The notes under the pieces are model-generated. The model was not told the origin of the DNA. It searched no databases and saw nothing but the letters and a program-made list of their open reading frames with translations. Below, piece after piece: positions 27,485 to 36,655 of a stretch of DNA of 64,000 nucleotides. The position numbers and the translations under genes are program-made. The stretch's first letter is position 1, and each line of letters begins with the position of its first letter. Origin of the DNA: Sphingomonas gilva (GTDB taxonomy: Bacteria; Pseudomonadota; Alphaproteobacteria; Sphingomonadales; Sphingomonadaceae); assembly GCF_003515075.1 (NCBI RefSeq), contig NZ_QWLV01000003.1, positions 124,001 through 188,000 on the forward strand, written 5' to 3'.

Positions 27485-28360
27485 TTGATCCTCTCGCTCG
27501 CCGCCAGCGCCGCCGCATCCCCCGCCATCCGCTTCGAAAGCCTGGGGCTGGGCCCGGTGGCGCTCGATCTCGGCGTCTTCACGCTCAAATGGTATTCGCT
27601 GGCCTATATCGCCGGGATCATCGTCGGCTGGTGGTATCTCTTGAAGCTGATCGCCCAGCCCGGCGCGCCGATGGCGCGGCGGCACGCCGACGATCTGGTG
27701 TTCTACGCGACGCTCGGCATCATCCTGGGCGGGCGGTTGGGCTATGTGATCTTCTACGCGCCCGAGATGTTCCTGACGCCGCTCAGGATTCTCAGGCTGT
27801 GGGACGGCGGCATGTCGTTCCATGGCGGGGTGCTAGGCGTCACGCTCGGCATCATCCTGATGGCGAGGAAGCACGGGCTCGATTGGCTGCGGGTGCACGA
27901 CTATGTCGCCTGCTGCGTGCCGTTCGGGCTGTTCTTCGGCCGGCTGGCCAATTTCGTCAACGGCGAGCTGTGGGGCAAGCCGACCGACGACCAGAGCTGG
28001 GGCATCATCTTCCCGCGCGCCGGCGAGCTCGCGCGCCATCCGAGCCAGCTCTACGAGGCGGGGCTGGAGGGGATCGCACTGTTCGCGCTGCTCTGGTTCC
28101 TGTTCTGGAAGACCGACGCCCGCTACCATCCGGGCAAGCTGGTCGGCTGGTTCCTGCTCGGCTACGGCCTTGCGCGCTTCAGCGTCGAGTTCTTCCGCGA
28201 ACCCGACGAGCAGCTGGTCGAGTTCGCGGTCAACACCGGCCTCCACATGGGCCAATGGCTGTGCGTGCCGATGATCGTCGGCGGGGCGTATCTGATCGCC
28301 ACGAGCAAGAACCGCAGGAAGCGCGTCGAGCCGGTCGCGGGATCGGCGAGCGTTGCCTGA
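27485..28360 (+). CDS. lgt: Prolipoprotein diacylglyceryl transferase
   Basis: This 291-aa inner-membrane enzyme has about seven hydrophobic segments. It attaches diacylglycerol to the lipobox cysteine of prolipoproteins. Signature regions are [24 protein letters not shown] (catalytic His region), and [31 protein letters not shown] and the late [12 protein letters not shown] are also present. Initiation is at TTG 27485. It is divergent from the ligase gene. Downstream is a palindromic element and then the midA-like gene. Confidence 0.95.
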   Translation: MILSLAASAAASPAIRFESLGLGPVALDLGVFTLKWYSLAYIAGIIVGWWYLLKLIAQPGAPMARRHADDLVFYATLGIILGGRLGYVIFYAPEMFLTPLRILRLWDGGMSFHGGVLGVTLGIILMARKHGLDWLRVHDYVACCVPFGLFFGRLANFVNGELWGKPTDDQSWGIIFPRAGELARHPSQLYEAGLEGIALFALLWFLFWKTDARYHPGKLVGWFLLGYGLARFSVEFFREPDEQLVEFAVNTGLHMGQWLCVPMIVGGAYLIATSKNRRKRVEPVAGSASVA

Positions 28361-28361
28361 T

Positions 28362-28500
28362 CTTCCCATACCCCCCCGGCACGGGGAGGGGGACCGCCGC
28401 TCGAAGAGCGGCGGTGGAGGGGGCTGGCCGCAAACGCGCCGATCGTGGCGCTCTCCCTCCACCGCACTTCGTGCGGTCCCCCTCCCTGTTCCGGGGAGGA
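28362..28500. repeat. REP-like element, family B (empty form)
   Basis: Left arm GGGGAGGGGGACCGC with an internal hairpin (CCGCCGCTC/GAGCGGCGG around 28393-28414) and GGTGGAGGGGG. Right arm CCCTCCACCGCACTTCGTGC then GGTCCCCCTCCC and CCGGGGAGGA. A spacer of about 27 nt separates them. It lies between lgt and the methyltransferase gene. The architecture equals the repeats that flank the DUF559 gene but without cargo. Confidence 0.75.
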
Positions 28501-28505
28501 ATTAG

Positions 28506-29546
28506 ATGGACCTCCTTCCCGAACGCCTCGCCCGGGCGATCACGGTCGCGGGGCCGATCTCGATCGCCGATTATATGGGCGCGGCCAACGCGCATTATTA
28601 CGCGACGCGCGATCCGCTGGGGGCGTCGGGCGATTTCACCACCGCGCCCGAGATCAGCCAGATGTTCGGCGAGCTGGCGGGCGCGTGGCTGGGCGATCTG
28701 TGGGACCGCGCCGGGCGGTCCGACGCGCGCTATGTCGAGCTGGGCCCGGGGCGCGGGACGCTCGCCGCCGATGCGCTGCGCGTGCTGGCGCGCGCCGGGT
28801 GCGCACCCGAACCGCATCTGGTCGAGACCAGCCCGGTGCTGCGCGGATTGCAGGCGGAGCGCGTGACGGGCGCGGCGTGGCACGACCGGATCGAGGATGT
28901 GCCGCAAGGCAAGCCGCTGCTGATCGTCGCCAATGAGTTCTTCGACGCGCTGCCGATCCGACAGCTGGTCAGGACCCAGACCGGCTGGCGCGAGCGGCTG
29001 GTTGCCTGCCAGGACACGCTGTTCCTGCCGATCCCGGGGCGCGAGGTGCATGACCGGGCGGTGCCGCCGCAGCTGCGCGACGCGCCGATCGGGTCGATTC
29101 TCGAAACCTCGCCCGACGGCGTCGGCGCGATGCGCGCGCTGGCGCAGCGGCTGGTGGCGGACGGCGGCGCGGCGCTGATCGTCGACTACGGCTATGAAGG
29201 GCCGGCGCTCGGCGACACGTTGCAGGCGGTGTCGCGGCACGGCTATGCCAATCCGTTCGAGGAACCGGGGACGCGCGACCTCACCGCGCATGTCGATTTC
29301 GCCACGCTGGCGGCGGCCGCGCTGGCGGAAGGCGCGGCGGCATCCGAGGTCGTGACGCAAGGGAGCTGGCTGATGGCGATGGGTATCGAGGCGCGCGCCG
29401 AGGCGCTGATCCGCGGCAACCCCGCGCGGGCGGAGGAGATCGCCGCCGCGCGCGACCGGCTGGCCAGGCCCGAGGCGATGGGCGAGCTGTTCCGCGTGCT
29501 GGCGGTGACCGCGCCCGGCTGGCCGGCGCCGACGGGGTTCGCATGA
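28506..29546 (+). CDS. MidA/NDUFAF7-family SAM-dependent methyltransferase
   Basis: This 346-aa protein of the DUF185 family has a human homologue that methylates a complex I arginine. N-terminal motifs are ITVAGPISIADYMGAANAHYY and DFTTAPEISQMFGELAG. The SAM-binding motif is YVELGPGRGTLAADALRVL near residue 78. ANEFFDALPIRQLV and DYGYEGPALGDTLQAV follow. It likely supports respiratory complex I assembly, by family analogy. It overlaps the GNAT gene downstream by 4 nt, and those two plus pgeF form a tight operon. Confidence 0.9.
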   Translation: MDLLPERLARAITVAGPISIADYMGAANAHYYATRDPLGASGDFTTAPEISQMFGELAGAWLGDLWDRAGRSDARYVELGPGRGTLAADALRVLARAGCAPEPHLVETSPVLRGLQAERVTGAAWHDRIEDVPQGKPLLIVANEFFDALPIRQLVRTQTGWRERLVACQDTLFLPIPGREVHDRAVPPQLRDAPIGSILETSPDGVGAMRALAQRLVADGGAALIVDYGYEGPALGDTLQAVSRHGYANPFEEPGTRDLTAHVDFATLAAAALAEGAAASEVVTQGSWLMAMGIEARAEALIRGNPARAEEIAAARDRLARPEAMGELFRVLAVTAPGWPAPTGFA

Positions 29547-30058
29547 CGCCGGTATTGCGCCCCGCCACGCTCGCCGACGCCGACACGCTGGCCGATATCG
29601 GCCAGCGGAGCTTCGCCGAGACCTTCGGGCATCTCTATCGGCCCGAGGATCTGGCGATATTCCTCGAAAGCCATAGGCGTGCGCAATGGGAGGCCGAGTT
29701 GGCCGATCCGGGGTTCATCGTAGCGATCGCCGAGATCGATGGCGAGGCCGCGGGCTACGCCAAGCTCGCCCCGCCCAAGCTGCCCATCGCGGTGCGCGAG
29801 CCGGCGATCGAGCTGCGCCAATTCTATGTGCTGAGCGGCTGGCAGGGGAGCGGGCTCGCCGCGCGGATGATGGACTGGGTGATCGCGACCGCGCGCGAAC
29901 GCGGGGCGCGCGACATCCATCTTTCGGTGTTCGTCGACAACCACCGCGCGCGGCGCTTCTACGAACGCTACGGGTTCGAGCGCGTCGGCACCTACGCCTT
30001 CATGGTCGGCGGGCACGAGGACGAGGACGATATCATGCGGCTGACGCTCGATGGTTGA
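29543..30058 (+). CDS. GNAT family N-acetyltransferase
   Basis: This 171-aa GCN5-related acetyltransferase has ELRQFYVLSGWQGSGLAARMM (motif A, acetyl-CoA-binding Q/RxxGxG/A type). The C-terminal strand-helix NHRARRFYERYGFERVGTY is motif B. The substrate is unknown. It overlaps the methyltransferase gene by 4 nt and pgeF by 8 nt, so the three are probably one transcript. Similar methyltransferase-GNAT-pgeF runs are conserved in sphingomonads by my recollection, which is not tested here. Confidence 0.9.
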   Translation: MTPVLRPATLADADTLADIGQRSFAETFGHLYRPEDLAIFLESHRRAQWEAELADPGFIVAIAEIDGEAAGYAKLAPPKLPIAVREPAIELRQFYVLSGWQGSGLAARMMDWVIATARERGARDIHLSVFVDNHRARRFYERYGFERVGTYAFMVGGHEDEDDIMRLTLDG

Positions 30059-30761
30059 GCCCGTCCGTGCCCGGTCGCTGGCGGCGCCGCACGGCTTCGG
30101 CACCAGCGCGTTCGGCGATTGCGGCCTCGGCTCGGGCGATCCGGCGGCGGGCGCCAATCGCGGGGCGGTGGCGGAAGCGGTGCTGCCGGGCGCGGCGCTC
30201 ACCAGCGTCTATCAGGTGCATTCGGCCGAGGCGGTGGTCGCCGAGCCATGGCCGGTCGACGCGCGGCCGCACGCCGATGCGCTGGTCACCGACCGGCCGG
30301 GGCTGCTGATCGGCATCGTCACCGCCGATTGCGCGCCGGTGCTGTTCGCCGACGCGGAGGCCGGCGTGGTCGGCGCGGCGCACGCCGGGTGGAAGGGCGC
30401 GCTCGGCGGCGTCACCGATGCGACGATCGCGCTGATGGAGACGCTGGGCGCGCGGCGCGAGCGGATCGCGGCGGCGATCGGCCCGTGCATCGCCCGCGCG
30501 AGCTACGAGGTGGAGGACGGTTTCGCACGCGCCTTCGCTCCCGACGACGAGCGTTTCTTCACCGCCGGGCGGCCGGGGCATTTGCAGTTCGACCTCGAAG
30601 CCTATGTCGCGCACCGCCTTGCCGCCGCGGGAATCGCGCGGGTCGAGGCGCTGGGCCTCGACACCTATGCCGACGAGGCGCGCTTCTTCAGCTACCGCCG
30701 CGCGACCCATCGCGGCGAGGCGACCTATGGGCGGCAGATCTCGGTGATCGGATTGCCCTGA
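30051..30761 (+). CDS. pgeF: Peptidoglycan editing factor PgeF (YfiH/DUF152, laccase-domain family)
   Basis: This 236-aa protein has the family metal-site motifs YQVHSAEAVV (His), GIVTADCAPVLFAD (Cys), and VGAAHAGWKGALGGV (His). It also has the later IGPCIARASYEV. YfiH/PgeF proteins remove non-canonical residues from peptidoglycan precursors in E. coli and have purine nucleoside activity in other studies. It overlaps the GNAT gene by 8 nt. The stop is followed directly by a damaged-looking family B repeat. Confidence 0.92.
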   Translation: MVEPVRARSLAAPHGFGTSAFGDCGLGSGDPAAGANRGAVAEAVLPGAALTSVYQVHSAEAVVAEPWPVDARPHADALVTDRPGLLIGIVTADCAPVLFADAEAGVVGAAHAGWKGALGGVTDATIALMETLGARRERIAAAIGPCIARASYEVEDGFARAFAPDDERFFTAGRPGHLQFDLEAYVAHRLAAAGIARVEALGLDTYADEARFFSYRRATHRGEATYGRQISVIGLP

Positions 30762-30963
30762 TCCTCCCCATGCGAAGCAGGGGGAGGGGGACCGCACGCA
30801 GTGCGGTGGAGGGGGAGCCGCGGCCCCCCCCCCCCCCCCCGGCGGGGCCCCCCCCCCCCCCCGGGGGGGGGGGGGGGGGGGCCCCCCGCGGGGGGGGGGG
30901 GGGGGCCCGCCGCCGCCCCTCCACCAGCCTGCGGCTGGTCCCCCTCCCCGTTCCGGGGAGGAT
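30762..30963. repeat. Family B repeat interrupted by long G and C homopolymer runs
   Basis: Recognisable outer parts (GGGGAGGGGGACCGCACGCA then GGTGGAGGGGG; right side CCCCTCCACCAGCCTGCGGC, GGTCCCCCTCCCCGTTCCGG) are separated by 30824-30907. That interior is almost only runs of C and G 6 to 20 long. No other repeat in the window looks like this. The interior may be an assembly or base-calling artefact in a hairpin, so coordinates inside it should not be trusted. Confidence 0.8.
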
Positions 30964-31002
30964 GGGCTAGACCCCTCCCATCACGCTATCAGGAGAGGCC
31001 CG

Positions 31003-32328
31003 TTGGCCAAGGAAACGATCAACCCCACCGAAGCCGAGCTGTCCGGCACCACCCCCCGGCGCAAGCCCAAGCCCGATGTCGACAGGATCGGCGGGCGCAA
31101 GCTGAAGCCGTCGACGCTGATGATGGGGCACGGCTTCGATCCGGTGCTGTCCGAAGGATCGCTCAAACCGCCGATCTTCCTCACCTCGACCTTCGTCTTC
31201 CCCAACGCGGCCGCGGGCAAGCGGCATTTCGAGGGCGTCACCGGCAAGCGGCCGGGCGGCGCCGAGGGCCTTGTCTATTCGCGCTTCAACGGGCCCAACC
31301 AGGAGATACTGGAGGACCGGCTGGGGGTTTGGGAGGATGCCGAGGACGCACTCGCCTTTTCGAGCGGCATGTCGGCGATCGCGACGCTGTTCCTGGCGAT
31401 GGTCCGGCCGGGCGACACCATCGTCCATTCGGGGCCGCTCTACGCCGCGACCGAGACGCTGATCGCGCGCGTGCTGGGGCGCTTCGGCGTCCACTGGCTT
31501 GATTTTCCCGCGGGCGCGACGCGCGAGGAGATCGATGCGGTGATGACGAAGGCCAATACCGGCCGGGTGCCGCTGATCTATCTCGAAAGCCCGGCAAACC
31601 CGACCAACGCGCTGGTCGATGTCGAGGCGGTGGCGGCGGCGCGCGACGCGGTGTTCGGCGCCGAGAATCCCGAGAAGCCGCCGATCGCGATCGACAACAC
31701 CTTTCTCGGCCCGCTGTGGCACAAGCCCTTGAAGCACGGCGCCGACATCGTCGTCTATTCGCTGACCAAATATGCCGGCGGCCATTCGGACCTGGTCGCG
31801 GGCGGTGTGCTCGGCACCAAGAAGCATATGGATGTGATCCGCGCGATGCGGAACACGATCGGCACGATATGCGATCCCAACACCGCCTGGATGCTCTTGC
31901 GGAGCCTCGAGACGCTCGAATTGCGCATGACGCGCGCGGGCGAGAACGCCGCCAGGGTGTGCGAATTCCTCCGCAGCCATCCCAAGGTGGAGAAGGTCGG
32001 CTATCTCGGATTCCTCAAGGATGATCGCCAGGCGGACATCTACCAGCGCCACTGCACCGGCGCGGGATCGACCTTCTCGCTCTACCTGAAGGGCGGCGAG
32101 AAGGAGGCGTTCGCCTTTCTCGACGCGCTCAAGATCGCCAAGCTCGCCGTGTCGCTGGGCGGCACCGAGACGCTGGCGAGCCATCCGGCGGGGATGACGC
32201 ATCTTTCGGTGCCGGACGCCCGCAAGCAGGCGCTCGCCATCACCGACAATCTGGTGCGTATCTCGATCGGCGTCGAGGACGCCGACGACCTGATCGCCGA
32301 TTTCGAGCAGGCGCTGGAGATGGTTTGA
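31003..32328 (+). CDS. Cys/Met metabolism PLP-dependent enzyme (cystathionine gamma-synthase family)
   Basis: This 441-aa enzyme belongs to the transsulfuration fold-type I group. Motifs are YSRFNGPNQEILEDRLGVWE, ALAFSSGMSAIATLFLAM, and PLIYLESPANPTN. The PLP lysine is in VVYSLTKYAGGHSDLVAGG. The C-terminus LVRISIGVEDADDLIADFEQAL is family-typical. It is longer than usual because of a basic N-terminal 30-residue extension. The start is TTG at 31003 behind AGGAGAGG. Whether it is a synthase, a gamma-lyase or O-acetylhomoserine sulfhydrylase cannot be decided. Confidence 0.9.
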   Translation: MAKETINPTEAELSGTTPRRKPKPDVDRIGGRKLKPSTLMMGHGFDPVLSEGSLKPPIFLTSTFVFPNAAAGKRHFEGVTGKRPGGAEGLVYSRFNGPNQEILEDRLGVWEDAEDALAFSSGMSAIATLFLAMVRPGDTIVHSGPLYAATETLIARVLGRFGVHWLDFPAGATREEIDAVMTKANTGRVPLIYLESPANPTNALVDVEAVAAARDAVFGAENPEKPPIAIDNTFLGPLWHKPLKHGADIVVYSLTKYAGGHSDLVAGGVLGTKKHMDVIRAMRNTIGTICDPNTAWMLLRSLETLELRMTRAGENAARVCEFLRSHPKVEKVGYLGFLKDDRQADIYQRHCTGAGSTFSLYLKGGEKEAFAFLDALKIAKLAVSLGGTETLASHPAGMTHLSVPDARKQALAITDNLVRISIGVEDADDLIADFEQALEMV

Positions 32329-32332
32329 GGCG

Positions 32333-32447
32333 GTCCTTCGATACGCCGCTTCGACAGGCTCAGCGGCTACTCAGGATGAGCGATCATTCTCCGTTCCCGC
32401 TCATCCTGAGTAGCGACCGAGCTTGTCGAGGGCGCGTATCGAAGGAC
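32333..32447. repeat. Long inverted repeat between convergent genes, family C
   Basis: The left arm starting GTCCTTCGATACG at 32333 is matched in reverse by the right arm ending CGTATCGAAGGAC at 32447. Both carry CTACTCAGGATGAGCG near the centre. Arms are about 50 bp with a 14-nt loop. It fills the gap between convergent stops (32328 and 32459), a good place for a bidirectional terminator. A second partial CGTATCGAAGGAT follows at once. This looks like a dispersed sphingomonad repeat, but only one copy is in the window. Confidence 0.8.
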
Positions 32448-32458
32448 GTATCGAAGGA

Positions 32459-33130
32459 TTACCGCCAATCCAGCAGCGGCCAGCCTTTTTCCGCCGCGAG
32501 CGCGCGCAGCTTGAGGCTGGGGTTGGCGGGGTAGGCTTCGTCGGCCCATTCGAAGGCGGGCCGGTCGCTCGGATGGTCCGAATAGAAGCGGATATGCGCT
32601 TCCGCCCGGTCCAGCCCGGCGGCCGCCATCCAGGCCTTGACCATGTCCAGCTTGGCCGGGCCGTAGCAATTGCTGCCGTCGATCGTGGCATGGACACGGT
32701 CGTCGAGACCGATGATCGAGTTGGTCGCGACGCAATCGTCGAAGCCGAGCTGCTCGGCGATCGCCGCCGCGTACATCCGGTTGGACGCGGTGGCGAGGAC
32801 CAGGCGGTAGCCCTCCGCCTTGTCCGCCGCGATGCGATCGCAAGCGGCGGCGAGCACGTTGGTCTCCATCGTGTGCCGCGCGAACCCCTCGACGAGCGGG
32901 GACAGGCTCGACGGCTTGAGATGCTTGCCCAGCAGCCAATGGTGGCTGATCTCCTTCAGCCGCGCGCGATCGATCAGCTTCAGCCAGAATGCGATGCTCG
33001 CGGCGATCGCGACCGGTATGAACACGATGCGCCACCGCGCGCGCCGCTTCATGCAATAGGCCAGGAACGGCACCCAGGTGGGAACCCGCGTGATCGTCTT
33101 GTCCATGTCGTAGATGGCGAGCTTGTGCAC
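32459..33130 (-). CDS. HAD-IB family phosphatase
   Basis: This 223-aa protein starts at GTG 33130 (MHKLAIYDMDKTIT), giving HAD motif I DxDxT at the N-terminus. Motif II is LATASN (near 115). Motif III/IV residues are in GPAKLDMVKAW and YSDHPSDRPAFEWADEAYPANP. A hydrophobic segment (IVFIPVAIAASIAFWL, about 32-47) suggests membrane association. The closest group is the SerB-like HAD-IB hydrolases (PGP/1-acyl-G3P phosphatase type); the substrate is unknown. It is divergent from the mlaE-like gene across 54 nt. Confidence 0.88.
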   Translation of the reverse strand: MHKLAIYDMDKTITRVPTWVPFLAYCMKRRARWRIVFIPVAIAASIAFWLKLIDRARLKEISHHWLLGKHLKPSSLSPLVEGFARHTMETNVLAAACDRIAADKAEGYRLVLATASNRMYAAAIAEQLGFDDCVATNSIIGLDDRVHATIDGSNCYGPAKLDMVKAWMAAAGLDRAEAHIRFYSDHPSDRPAFEWADEAYPANPSLKLRALAAEKGWPLLDWR

Positions 33131-33184
33131 GACCCCGCCCCTAACCCCGGAACGACTTGCCGATCCAGCGATTATGCGCCAACC

Positions 33185-34303
33185 ATGAACGCGATGGTCG
33201 CACCCGCCGATTTCAGCCAGATAGACGAAGGTGGCGCCACCACGCTGCGCTTCACCGGCTGCCTGTCGCTGGCCTATATCGGCGATGTGCCGCAGCGGCT
33301 GGAGGCGGTCGAGGCGCGGGTCGACCGGCTCGACCTTTCGGGCATCGACCATATCGACACGATCGGCGCCTGGGTGATCCACCGCTTCGCGCGCGACAGC
33401 GGGGCGAAGGTCGAGGGCCTAGATCCCGACGCGCAGCATCTGCTCGATCAGGTCGAGGCCGCCGACCAGCCGGTCAGGATGCGGCCCGACCGCACCCCCG
33501 CCTTCACCCGCGTGCTCGGCGAGATCGGCGAGGCGACGATCGTCGCGTTGAAGACGCTCGCCGGATTGCTCGGCTTTTTCGGCGCGACGCTGATCGCCTT
33601 CGCCAACGTCATCCGCCATCCCCATCGCTTCCGGCTGAACGCAGTGGTTCAGCGTTTCGAGGTGGTCGGCGTCTCCGCGCTCGGCATCATAGGGCTGATG
33701 AGCTTCCTGATCGGCCTGGTCATCGCCCAGCAAGGCGCGGTGCAGCTGGCGCAGTTCGGCTTCGAGACCTTCACCATCAACCTGGTCGGGCGGATCACCT
33801 TCCGCGAGCTGGGCGTGCTGATGACCGCGATCATGGTCGCCGGCCGATCGGGCTCCGCCTTCGCCGCGCAGATCGGGACGATGAAGCTGACCGAGGAGAT
33901 CGACGCGATGCGCACCATCGGCGTCTCCCCGATGGAGGCGCTGGTGGTGCCGCGCGTGCTGGCGGCGGTGATCATGATGCCGCTGCTCGGTTTCTACGCC
34001 TCACTGATCGCGGTGATCGGCGGCGGGCTGTTGTGCTGGATCCAGCTGGATATCCCGCCGATCACCTTCATCCAGCGCATTCGCGAGGTGGTGCCGATCA
34101 CCGATCTCTATATCGGGCTGATCAAGGCGCCGGTGTTCGGCGCGATCATCGCCATGTCCGGCTGCTATCAGGGGATGCAGGTGGAATCGGACGCCGAGCA
34201 GGTCGGCAGCCGGACGACGTCGGCGGTGGTGCAGGCGATCTTCCTCGTCATCGTCCTCGACGCGTTCTTCGCGGTGTTCTTCACCTTCATCGGATGGGAC
34301 TGA
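33185..34303 (+). CDS. mlaE: MlaE-type ABC permease with N-terminal STAS-like domain
   Basis: This 372-aa inner-membrane permease belongs to the Mla/Mce lipid transport family. Residues 1-105 form a STAS-like domain (FTGCLSLAYIGDVP, LDLSGIDHIDTIGAW). The remaining 260 residues are the MlaE permease, with GEIGEATI, GLMSFLIGLVIAQQGA, ELGVLMTAIMVAGRSGSAFAA (cut short here) and EEIDAMRTIGVSPMEALVVP. In E. coli the STAS protein MlaB is separate; the fusion is usual in alphaproteobacteria. It is first of four overlapping or closely spaced genes, with the TGATG junction to mlaF. Confidence 0.93.
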   Translation: MNAMVAPADFSQIDEGGATTLRFTGCLSLAYIGDVPQRLEAVEARVDRLDLSGIDHIDTIGAWVIHRFARDSGAKVEGLDPDAQHLLDQVEAADQPVRMRPDRTPAFTRVLGEIGEATIVALKTLAGLLGFFGATLIAFANVIRHPHRFRLNAVVQRFEVVGVSALGIIGLMSFLIGLVIAQQGAVQLAQFGFETFTINLVGRITFRELGVLMTAIMVAGRSGSAFAAQIGTMKLTEEIDAMRTIGVSPMEALVVPRVLAAVIMMPLLGFYASLIAVIGGGLLCWIQLDIPPITFIQRIREVVPITDLYIGLIKAPVFGAIIAMSGCYQGMQVESDAEQVGSRTTSAVVQAIFLVIVLDAFFAVFFTFIGWD

Positions 34304-35097
34304 TGAAGCGCGGCGAACCGATCATCCGCGTCCGCGGGCTCAAGAACAGCTTCGGCGAGCAGGTGGTGCACGAGGATCTCGACCTTGACGTGATGAAGGG
34401 CGAGGTCATCGGCGTGGTCGGCGGATCGGGCACCGGCAAATCGGTGCTGATGCGGTCGATCATCGGCCTGCAGACCCCCGACGCTGGCGAGATCACCGTG
34501 TTCGGCGAGGATACGGTCGACAAGGAAGAGACCGAGACGATCGACATCCGCAAGCGCTGGGGCATACTCTTCCAGGGCGGCGCGCTGTTCTCGACGCTGA
34601 CCGTGGCCGAGAATGTCCAGGTTCCCTTGCGCGAATTCTATCCCGGGCTGAACCAGGCGCTGCTCGACGAGATCGCCGCCTACAAGGTGGTGATGACCGG
34701 CCTTCCGCCCGATGCCGGTCCCAAATATCCGGCCGAGCTTTCGGGCGGCATGAAGAAGCGCGCCGGCCTTGCGCGCGCGCTGGCGCTCGATCCCGAGCTG
34801 CTCTTCCTCGACGAGCCCACCGCCGGGCTCGATCCGATCGGCGCGGCGGCGTTCGACGAGCTGACGCTCAGCCTGCAGAAGACGCTGGGGCTGACGGTGT
34901 TCCTGATCACCCACGACCTCGATTCGCTCTATGCGATCTGCGACCGGGTCGCGGTGCTGGCCGACAGGAAGGTGATCGCGGTCGGCACCATCGACGAGCT
35001 GCTGGCGTTGGACCATCCATGGATCCAGGAATATTTCAACGGGCCCAGGGGGCGCGCGGCGACCGCATCGGTGACGCGCGAACAGGCCAAGGGATGA
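34303..35097 (+). CDS. mlaF: MlaF-type ABC transporter ATPase
   Basis: This 264-aa ATPase energises phospholipid transport between the membranes with MlaE and MlaD. Walker A is VVGGSGTGKSVLMRSI, the signature is ELSGGMKKRAGLARALALDP, and Walker B is ELLFLDEPTAGLDP. The H-loop is LITHDLDSL. It starts at the ATG within the mlaE stop (TGATG), so it is translationally coupled. It is 7 nt upstream of mlaD. Confidence 0.95.
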   Translation: MKRGEPIIRVRGLKNSFGEQVVHEDLDLDVMKGEVIGVVGGSGTGKSVLMRSIIGLQTPDAGEITVFGEDTVDKEETETIDIRKRWGILFQGGALFSTLTVAENVQVPLREFYPGLNQALLDEIAAYKVVMTGLPPDAGPKYPAELSGGMKKRAGLARALALDPELLFLDEPTAGLDPIGAAAFDELTLSLQKTLGLTVFLITHDLDSLYAICDRVAVLADRKVIAVGTIDELLALDHPWIQEYFNGPRGRAATASVTREQAKG

Positions 35098-35104
35098 AGA
35101 GCTG

Positions 35105-36049
35105 ATGGAAACCCGTTCGAACCATGTGCTGGTCGGCAGCGTCGTCCTGATCCTGCTCGCGGTGCTCGCGCTGTTCACCGTCTGGCTGGCGCGGCTGGGC
35201 GGCGGCGCCGAGAAGCAGTACGACATCTTCTTCAAGGAAGCTGTCGACGGCCTCGCCAAGGGATCGCCGGTCAATTTCTCGGGCGTGCCGTCGGGCCAGG
35301 TCGAGGAGATCGCGCTGTGGCCGCGCGATCCGCAGTTCGTCCGCGTGCGGATCAAGATCAAGGAGGAGACGCCGGTGCTGCAGGGCACCACGGCGGCGAT
35401 CGAGGGCATCGGCTTCACCGGCGTCAGCCAGGTCTCGCTGGACGGCGCGGTGAAGGGCGCCCCGCCGATCGCCGATCGCGGACCGGCGGGCGTGCCGGTG
35501 ATCCCGACGCGCACCGGCGGGCTCGGCGCGATCCTCTCCTCCGCGCCGCAGCTGCTCGAACGGCTGACGACGCTGACCGAGCGGCTGACCGAGCTCTTGT
35601 CCGACCGCAACCAGGCGTCGATCGCCGGTATCCTCGACAACACCAACCGGCTGACCGACGCGCTCGCGGATCGCGGGCCGGAGATCGCCGCGACGCTCGC
35701 CCAGACGCGCATCGCGATCGAGCAGGCGGGCAACGCCGCCGAGGAGATGGGCAAGCTCGCCGCGACGACCAACACCCTGATCGGCGAGGATGTTCGGCCG
35801 GCGATGCAGAACCTCAACACCGCGATCGCCTCGGCGCAGAAGAGCGCGGAGACGCTGGAGGCGGCGATCGGCGATGCGCGGCCGGGCCTGCAGGCCTTCT
35901 CCAAGCAGACCATCCCCGAGGTCGGCCTGCTGGTGCGCGACTTGAGGCGGATGTCCGATGCGCTGGCGTCGGTCGCCGAAAAGGTCGATCGCGGCGGCGT
36001 CGGATCGGTGGTGGGCAGCCAGAAGCTGCCCGATTACGAACCCAAGTGA
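35105..36049 (+). CDS. mlaD: MlaD/MCE-domain substrate-binding protein
   Basis: This 314-aa protein has an N-terminal membrane anchor (about 8-30, VLVGSVVLILLAVLALFTVWLA split by the limit) and one MCE domain (about 38-115, KGSPVNFSGVPSGQVEEI). The C-terminal half is long, helical and Ala-rich. MCE proteins form hexameric rings that carry phospholipid across the periplasm. It lies between mlaF and a lipoprotein gene of the same system. Confidence 0.93.
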   Translation: METRSNHVLVGSVVLILLAVLALFTVWLARLGGGAEKQYDIFFKEAVDGLAKGSPVNFSGVPSGQVEEIALWPRDPQFVRVRIKIKEETPVLQGTTAAIEGIGFTGVSQVSLDGAVKGAPPIADRGPAGVPVIPTRTGGLGAILSSAPQLLERLTTLTERLTELLSDRNQASIAGILDNTNRLTDALADRGPEIAATLAQTRIAIEQAGNAAEEMGKLAATTNTLIGEDVRPAMQNLNTAIASAQKSAETLEAAIGDARPGLQAFSKQTIPEVGLLVRDLRRMSDALASVAEKVDRGGVGSVVGSQKLPDYEPK

Positions 36050-36063
36050 AGGGGCCGAATTTC

Positions 36064-36645
36064 ATGAAGAAGCCGCTGCTGGCCACCCTCCTCGTCCTGC
36101 CGCTGGCCGGATGCCTGAGCTTCGGCGCCGAGCCGCCGCCCTCGCTGCTGACGCTCGATCCGGCGAGCCCCGTCGCCGCCGGGCAGAGCCAGACGAGCAG
36201 CGCGGCGAGCTCGATCACCATCACCGTGCCGGTCGTGCCGCAGGAAATCTCGACCAACCGCGTGCCGGTGCAGGCGACGCCGACGTCGATCGCCTATGTG
36301 AAGAATGCGCAATGGGTCGAGCCGCCGGCGCGGCTGTTCGCGCGGCTGCTGTCGGACACGATCACCGCGCGCACCGGGCGGATCGTGCTCGATCCCGGCC
36401 AGTTCACGCTCAATCCGGGCACAAGGCTGACCGGCGAGCTCCGCCAGTTCGGCATGGACGCCGCGTCGAGCTCGGCGGTGGTGATCTACGACGCGGCGCT
36501 GGCGCGCGGCGAGGGCCAGGTCGAGAAACGCCGGTTCGAGGCGCGCGTGCCGGTGGGGGCGATCGACGCCGCCAGCGTCGGGCCGGCGCTCAACGAGGCG
36601 GCGAATCAGGTCGCGGTCGAGGTGGCGGGCTGGATCGGCGGCTAG
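36064..36645 (+). CDS. ABC-type transport auxiliary lipoprotein (PqiC/DUF330-like)
   Basis: This 193-aa lipoprotein has a signal peptide ending in LPLAGC (lipobox Cys17), so Lgt would process it. The mature part has TNRVPVQATPTSIAYVKNAQWVEPPARLFARLL (quoted in pieces: TNRVPVQ, AYVKNAQW, EPPARLF). It ends ALNEAANQVAVEVAGWI, both typical of the PqiC/auxiliary lipoprotein family that couples MCE systems to the outer membrane. It is 14 nt after mlaD and completes the operon. No MlaA or MlaC homologue is adjacent. Confidence 0.88.
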   Translation: MKKPLLATLLVLPLAGCLSFGAEPPPSLLTLDPASPVAAGQSQTSSAASSITITVPVVPQEISTNRVPVQATPTSIAYVKNAQWVEPPARLFARLLSDTITARTGRIVLDPGQFTLNPGTRLTGELRQFGMDAASSSAVVIYDAALARGEGQVEKRRFEARVPVGAIDAASVGPALNEAANQVAVEVAGWIGG

Positions 36646-36655
36646 CCGGTTCGCA

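Noticed and set aside
30119..30970. A 283-codon frame through pgeF antisense frame and the G/C runs
   Set aside because: Glycine/proline runs come from the homopolymer block; pgeF is the real gene.
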